Assembly: GCA_002083405.1 (NCBI GenBank)
Contig: LVWT01000046.1
Location: 1 to 26,747 of the forward strand
Reading direction: 5' to 3'
Source: Nitrospira sp. SG-bin2
GTDB taxonomy: Bacteria > Nitrospirota > Nitrospiria > Nitrospirales > Nitrospiraceae
Length of the DNA: 26,747 bases
Position 1 is the stretch's first letter. Every line of letters begins with the position of its first letter. Of this stretch, positions 23,742-26,747 are shown piece after piece. A program made the position numbers and the translations under genes. The notes under the pieces were generated by a model, which saw only the letters and a program-made list of their open reading frames with translations, was not told the DNA's origin and ran no database searches.

Positions 23742-24119
23742 ATGATAGCCCGCATTCTCTCCATTTCATTGGTAGCGCTTCTGTTCGGGATGACCTTTAA
23801 TGCCTATGCGTGCTTGATTCCACTGTACAGTGCCGGGTCGGCTCCCATTGATTGCGGATCGCCAAGTGATCAGCCTACCCGGGAGTATTGCGACGTCTTT
23901 AAAACCTTCAGCGTAGAGCATGCCGATCATGACTTTTCGTGGCTGGATACTCAGAGCACGTCCTTGAGAGCAACTATTTCGGTATCGCTGATGCGTTCCT
24001 CTAATTGCATGGCGCTCTCCTGTTTCTCTGAGAGCGAGAGCATAGGCCCACATTCCTTGCCAAACTCGCGGTTCTCAGAGGTGGTTCCGTTTGTTTGGAC
24101 CGGCTCTACCAGTTCATAA
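23742..24119 (+). CDS. Small exported Cys protein, second copy, abutting the IS
   Basis: A relative of the protein at 10731-11105. It has a signal peptide (MIARILSISLVALLFGMTFN), then AYACLIPL, DCGSPSDQP and EYCDVFKTFSVE. The shared Cys pattern and FNAYACL motif are direct evidence of homology. ATG 23742 was chosen because the signal peptide starts there; a GTG at 23709 also opens the frame and no ribosome site is strong. The stop TAA (24117-24119) lies in the TAAG that forms the outer end of the IS inverted repeat. The original C-terminus may therefore have been cut and the stop supplied by the insertion. Function is unknown; it sits beside the remains of a cus operon. Confidence 0.55.
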   Translation: MIARILSISLVALLFGMTFNAYACLIPLYSAGSAPIDCGSPSDQPTREYCDVFKTFSVEHADHDFSWLDTQSTSLRATISVSLMRSSNCMALSCFSESESIGPHSLPNSRFSEVVPFVWTGSTSS

Positions 24120-24971
24120 GTGGCAGCTGGCGGTTCGGGCTTGCGCAGCGGAAGGCTGTGCGGGCCGGTTGACCCAGTACACGCGATCGGGCGTGCGTCC
24201 GTCAAGCGCGCGATGCGGCCTGAGTTGATTATAGAAGTGACCGTAGCGTTCGAGCCTCTGTTGCGCGTGACGCACCGTCTCGTACGCGTGCAGATAGACC
24301 TCCTCGTATTTAATGCTTTTCCAGAGTCGTTCCACAAACACGTTGTCCCGCCAGCAGCCGCGACCATCCATACTGATCTGAATCCCCTGGTCTTTCAAAA
24401 GTCCCGTGAACACCTGGATGGTGAACTGACACCCTTGGTCGGTGTTGAAGATCTCGGGGCAGCCATACTCCGTAATCGCCTCCCGCACGGCGTCGAGACA
24501 GAAGTCCGTCGTCAACGTATTAGAGAGCCGCTAGGCCAGTACCCGGCGACTCGCTCAGTCCAAGACGGCGAAGAGATACACGAAGCCTCGTCGCATCGGA
24601 ATGTAGGTGATATCGGCCGCCCAAACCTGATTGGGACGACTGATCGTGAGATCGCGGAGGAGATACGGATAGATGGTGTGGGCCGGATGCCGCCGACTGA
24701 GATGCGGCTTCCGATATAGGGCCTCAATCCCCATGCGGCGCATCAGGGTAGCCACTTGGTGCCGACCAATGGCGCGGCCCTCCTGCCGCAAGAGATCGCG
24801 CAGCATCCGGGCCCCGGCAAAGGGATAGTGCAGATGCAGCTCGTCGATCCGCCGCATCAACGCCAGTGTCGTCTCGGAGACCGGCGTCGGCTGGTAATAA
24901 GCTGTCGAGCGGGCCAGCTTCAGGAGTTGGCATTGCCGAACGACTGGCAAGGGGTGCGTACGGTCGATCAT
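24114..24971 (-). pseudogene. IS3-family orfB transposase with two in-frame stop codons
   Basis: This is the DDE-type catalytic subunit. The N-terminal part runs from ATG 24971 through MIDRTHPLPVVRQCQLL, the HTH-like FAGARMLRDLL region, and the first Asp in WAADITYIPM. It then meets TGA and TAG in frame between about 24555 and 24530. The same frame continues with NTLTTDFCLDAVREAI, the second Asp in FNTDQGCQFT and the Glu in DNVFVERLWKSIKYEEVYLH. Related transposases read LDW-SR-VL-WR-SNT here, so both stops replace Trp codons (TGG to TGA, TGG to TAG). The start overlaps the orfA stop (ATGA). The stop at 24114-24116 lies just beyond the inverted repeat, so the last residues come from flanking DNA. 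Confidence 0.88.
24117..24130 (+). repeat. Terminal inverted repeat of the IS, left end
   Basis: TAAGTGGCAGCTGG at 24117-24130 pairs with the inverted TAAGTGGTAGCTTG at the right end (25314-25327), 12 of 14 positions. The IS3-type terminal TG would place the element edge at 24121; TAAG/CTTA lies just outside or is part of the repeat. Confidence 0.7.
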
Positions 24972-25323
24972 CGCTTTGCGCTCAGCAAGCCGGCCTTGAT
25001 GAGCGCCCCTTCTAAAAAATCATTCTCCAGCGCCAGTTGCCCGATCTTCGCATGCAGGGTCTTGAGATCCGGCGTCTCTGAGAAAGTCTTCGTCCCGCCA
25101 AACACGTCCGCGGCTCGCGTCAGCAACTGCTGTTTCCATTCGGTGATCTGAGTGAGGTGGATGCTGAATTGCTCAGCCAATTCGGCCAGCGTCTTGTCGT
25201 CTTTGACGGCGGCTAAGGCTACCTGTGCCTTAAAGGTCGCTCCATGATTCCGTCTCGTTTGCTTCATCGCCTCGCTCCTTTGGTTCACCACCACCGGGTG
25301 GCGTTCGTGAAGCCAAGCTACCA
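24121..25323 (-). mobile_element. IS3-family insertion sequence, about 1.2 kb, transposase inactivated
   Basis: The element carries the IS3-family arrangement of orfA (helix-turn-helix) and orfB (DDE integrase) on the minus strand, bounded by imperfect inverted repeats starting TGGCAGCT and TGGTAGCT. The length of 1203 bp (1211 with the outer TAAG/CTTA) is normal for the family. I see no 3-4 bp direct target duplication: flanks are ...TTCA/TAAG and CTTA/CCAC. Either it was lost, or one flank has been rearranged since insertion. The orfB gene contains two in-frame stop codons, so the copy is probably not self-mobile. Confidence 0.88.
24968..25267 (-). CDS. IS3-family orfA transposase subunit
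   Basis: This is a 99-aa helix-turn-helix protein that recognises the IS ends. ATG 25267 was chosen because AAAGGAGCG precedes it and MKQTRRNHGATFKAQVALAA is the canonical orfA N-terminus; the frame extends upstream to 25324 inside the inverted repeat. The HTH lies in LAELAEQFSIHLTQITEWKQ, followed by a leucine-zipper-like helix (LKTLHAKIGQLALENDFLEG). Its stop overlaps the orfB start by ATGA. No A6G-type slippery site is obvious, so orfB is probably made by reinitiation rather than frameshifting, or the site has decayed. Confidence 0.9.
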   Translation of the reverse strand: MKQTRRNHGATFKAQVALAAVKDDKTLAELAEQFSIHLTQITEWKQQLLTRAADVFGGTKTFSETPDLKTLHAKIGQLALENDFLEGALIKAGLLSAKR

Positions 25324-25327
25324 CTTA
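25314..25327 (-). repeat. Terminal inverted repeat of the IS, right end
   Basis: Read on the minus strand this is TAAGTGGTAGCTTG, matching the left repeat at 24117-24130 in 12 of 14 positions. The TG-type edge would be at 25323. Confidence 0.7.
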
Positions 25328-25526
25328 CCACACTGTCTGAATTTCCGAAGCCCCCTCTCTCCGATTGTGATCCGCCTCCTTCATGCGCATCGCCTGGAAC
25401 ATGACGTTAACGTTTGCAGTTCTATCGTAATGCTCGTCTTCTTAACCGTTGGTCTTTCAACGCTGTGACGTGGCTGTGAGCTGTTTGGTCTTGCAGTACT
25501 TATTTAACGCAAAGGAGGATTCTACA

Positions 25527-25844
25527 ATGGCTCATCAATATCAATCTTGCATGGAGGCCTGTGTCCGATGCGCTGAAGAGTGCGAATCGTGCGGCAATAA
25601 GTGTCTTGCCCAAATGCTGGAATGCGCACGGCTATGCATCGATTGCGCTGATCAGTGCTGGTCCTGCGCGGCATTCATGAGCCGGGATTCGCGATTCATC
25701 ACGGAGCTCTGCGGCGTCTGCACCACGATTTGCGACGCCTGTGCCGCGGAATGCGAGAAGCACCAGAACGAACATTGCCGCCGCTGCGCGGAAGAATGTC
25801 GGAAAGTGGCCGCCAGCGCTGGGACACGGCAACAGCCGGCCTGA
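25527..25844 (+). CDS. Four-helix-bundle copper-storage protein (Csp / DUF326 family), cytosolic type
   Basis: The protein stores many Cu(I) ions inside a four-helix bundle lined with cysteines. The start at 25527 follows AAAGGAGG; the frame is open upstream to 25449 but that part is not family-like. The 105-aa product has 19 Cys spaced 3-4 residues apart on helices (for example CMEACVRCAEECESCGNKC, then CARLCIDCADQCWSC, CGVCTTICDACAAEC and CRRCAEEC), which is the Csp signature. No signal peptide is present, so it should be cytosolic (Csp3-like) rather than exported (Csp1-like). It would buffer Cu(I) that the ATPases and Cus system export. A strong hairpin follows. Confidence 0.93.
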   Translation: MAHQYQSCMEACVRCAEECESCGNKCLAQMLECARLCIDCADQCWSCAAFMSRDSRFITELCGVCTTICDACAAECEKHQNEHCRRCAEECRKVAASAGTRQQPA

Positions 25845-25874
25845 GCTCGGCGATAAAGTCATCCAAAACATGAG

Positions 25875-25903
25875 TAGGGCAAGATTTATAGAGTCTTGCC
25901 CTA
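25875..25903 (+). terminator. 10-bp stem-loop after the copper-storage gene
   Basis: TAGGGCAAGA (25875-25884) pairs perfectly with TCTTGCCCTA (25894-25903) around a 9-base loop. It begins 30 bp after the csp stop. The following bases (TCCGGGAG) have no T-run, so it could be a weak terminator or an mRNA 3'-end stabiliser. Confidence 0.5.
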
Positions 25904-26047
25904 TCCGGGAGAGGTTGAACTTTGATGGACGACATGATGGGCCTGGGCACTGTGAGATTGAGATATTGTTCTGAGGCTTGCATGACCTTGCGTCATGCTT
26001 CGGAGTCTTTGCCGAGTCGGTTAAAATTCAAAACTTGGAGGATCATC

Positions 26048-26718
26048 ATGATGCAGAATCCATGGATACGCAGTGTTCCTTGCGTTGTCGTGGCTGCCAC
26101 CTTTGTGGTTGGCGCTATGGCGTGGGCGGATAGCCCGGGCCGTGGTCTTACAGCGCGATTTGAAGTCGGTTTATGGAGCTTGCGGTCGACCATCATTTCG
26201 CGGCAGTACGCATTACTGAACTCGCCGCGGGAACTGAGGTGCAACGAACTGGAGCTATTTCAGCAAGTGAAGGCACGCCACCCACGCCTGGGTTCGCCGT
26301 CACGAAAGCCAAGGCGACTCTCGATGATCTTAAGTCTTTAGCACGCCGCAACAATCGGATGCAGCGCGAGGAAATCATGATGCTTCAGACGTTCCTGCTA
26401 AAATGGTACCGTATCATCTACCAGATACGTCCTGAATCCCAGGCCATGATCAATCTTCTTGAAAGGGCCCTGCCAGGCGACGACTTCAATCGTACATTTT
26501 TTGAGATACTTAGCCGTCACCATTTCGCATTGCTCCAGCCATTAAACGGCTGTCTCACAGGATCAGAATTAGAGCATTTCGACCTGCGCCGGGGTTGCAG
26601 CGACATGTGGCACAGCCAGGCCAGTGATGTCGATCACATGCGTCACGAGCTTGCAAAACACTACGGAATCGTCGACTATCAGCCGTTCGATGGAGAATCG
26701 TTGTTGCAACCTCACTAG
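26048..26718 (+). pseudogene. Exported DUF305-like protein, frameshifted
   Basis: DUF305 proteins are periplasmic helical proteins often linked to copper. GGAGG (26037-26041) lies 6 bases before ATG 26048. The first frame gives a signal peptide (PCVVVAATFVVGAMAWADSP) and TARFEV, then loses the family pattern. From about 26167 another frame continues with RFMELAVDHHFAAVRITELA, the MQREEIMMLQTFL helix, WY, and a second DUF305-like repeat (DDFNRTFFEILSRHHFALL; then DVDHMRHELAKHYG) to TAG 26716-26718. Adding one C after GTC at about 26166 (GTC CGG TTT ATG) rejoins both parts exactly. It is therefore a one-base deletion, or an assembly error. The ATG at 26173 alone would give a protein with no signal peptide. 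Confidence 0.8.
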
Positions 26719-26747
26719 CAGGCTGTTGACAAACCCTCTCCTCCTCC

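Noticed and set aside
24117..25327. Target-site duplication of the IS
   Set aside because: The 3-5 bases outside either choice of edges do not match as direct repeats, so none is claimed.
26719..26747. Sequence CAGGCTGTTGACAAA at the right edge as the start of another repeat or IS end
   Set aside because: Only 29 bases are available, so nothing can be shown.

Overview
The window is a dense heavy-metal resistance island. Almost every gene lies on the + strand; the only clear minus-strand genes belong to one insertion sequence. Base composition is in the mid to high fifties percent GC by eye, ribosome binding sites are strong (AAGGAGG type), and the outer-membrane factors and lipoproteins show a Gram-negative (diderm) host. 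The gene set and the style of the small lineage-specific proteins fit a Nitrospirota (Nitrospira-like) bacterium. That assignment is inference, because the window holds no rRNA or housekeeping marker.

Layout. (1) 3-1319: the C-terminal half of a copper-type P1B ATPase, cut by the left edge. (2) 1390-2936: three small unrecognised exported or membrane proteins. (3) 2968-8638: a czcCBA-like RND efflux operon for divalent cations. (4) 8829-10593: a mer-type cassette with a mer-type promoter/operator, then merR, merT, merP and an AhpD/carboxymuconolactone-decarboxylase-like thiol protein; no merA is present. (5) 10731-17464: a small exported Cys protein followed by cusCBA, a Cu(I)/Ag(I) RND system whose CusA has the methionine triad and whose CusB carries Met-rich stretches and a C-terminal YtkA/FixH-like domain. 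(6) 17528-18999: a Met-rich dihaem cytochrome c with a broken 3' end, a lipoprotein of unknown role, and a 56-aa Met-rich lipoprotein. (7) 19152-21830: a full-length P1B ATPase with two YHS and two CPxCGM-type metal-binding domains, closely related to the partial gene at the left edge. (8) 22132-22767: a 1-Cys peroxiredoxin. (9) 22791-26747: a degraded accessory tail containing a 28-bp perfect palindrome, a fused cusC/cusA scar, a second copy of the small exported Cys protein, an IS3-family element with a doubly interrupted transposase, a 19-Cys four-helix copper-storage protein, and a frameshifted DUF305-like protein.

How the parts fit. The P1B ATPase would move Cu(I)/Ag(I) from cytoplasm to periplasm, CusCBA would carry it from the periplasm out of the cell, the Csp-type protein would buffer cytosolic Cu(I), and the Met-rich lipoproteins and cytochrome would handle metal at the envelope. 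CzcCBA covers divalent cations. The mer cassette would sense mercury and import it, but the reductase that normally makes import useful is not here.

The island has been shaped by duplication and decay: two ATPase copies about 19 kb apart in direct orientation, a second cus locus reduced to a scar, an inactivated IS, and two frameshifted genes.
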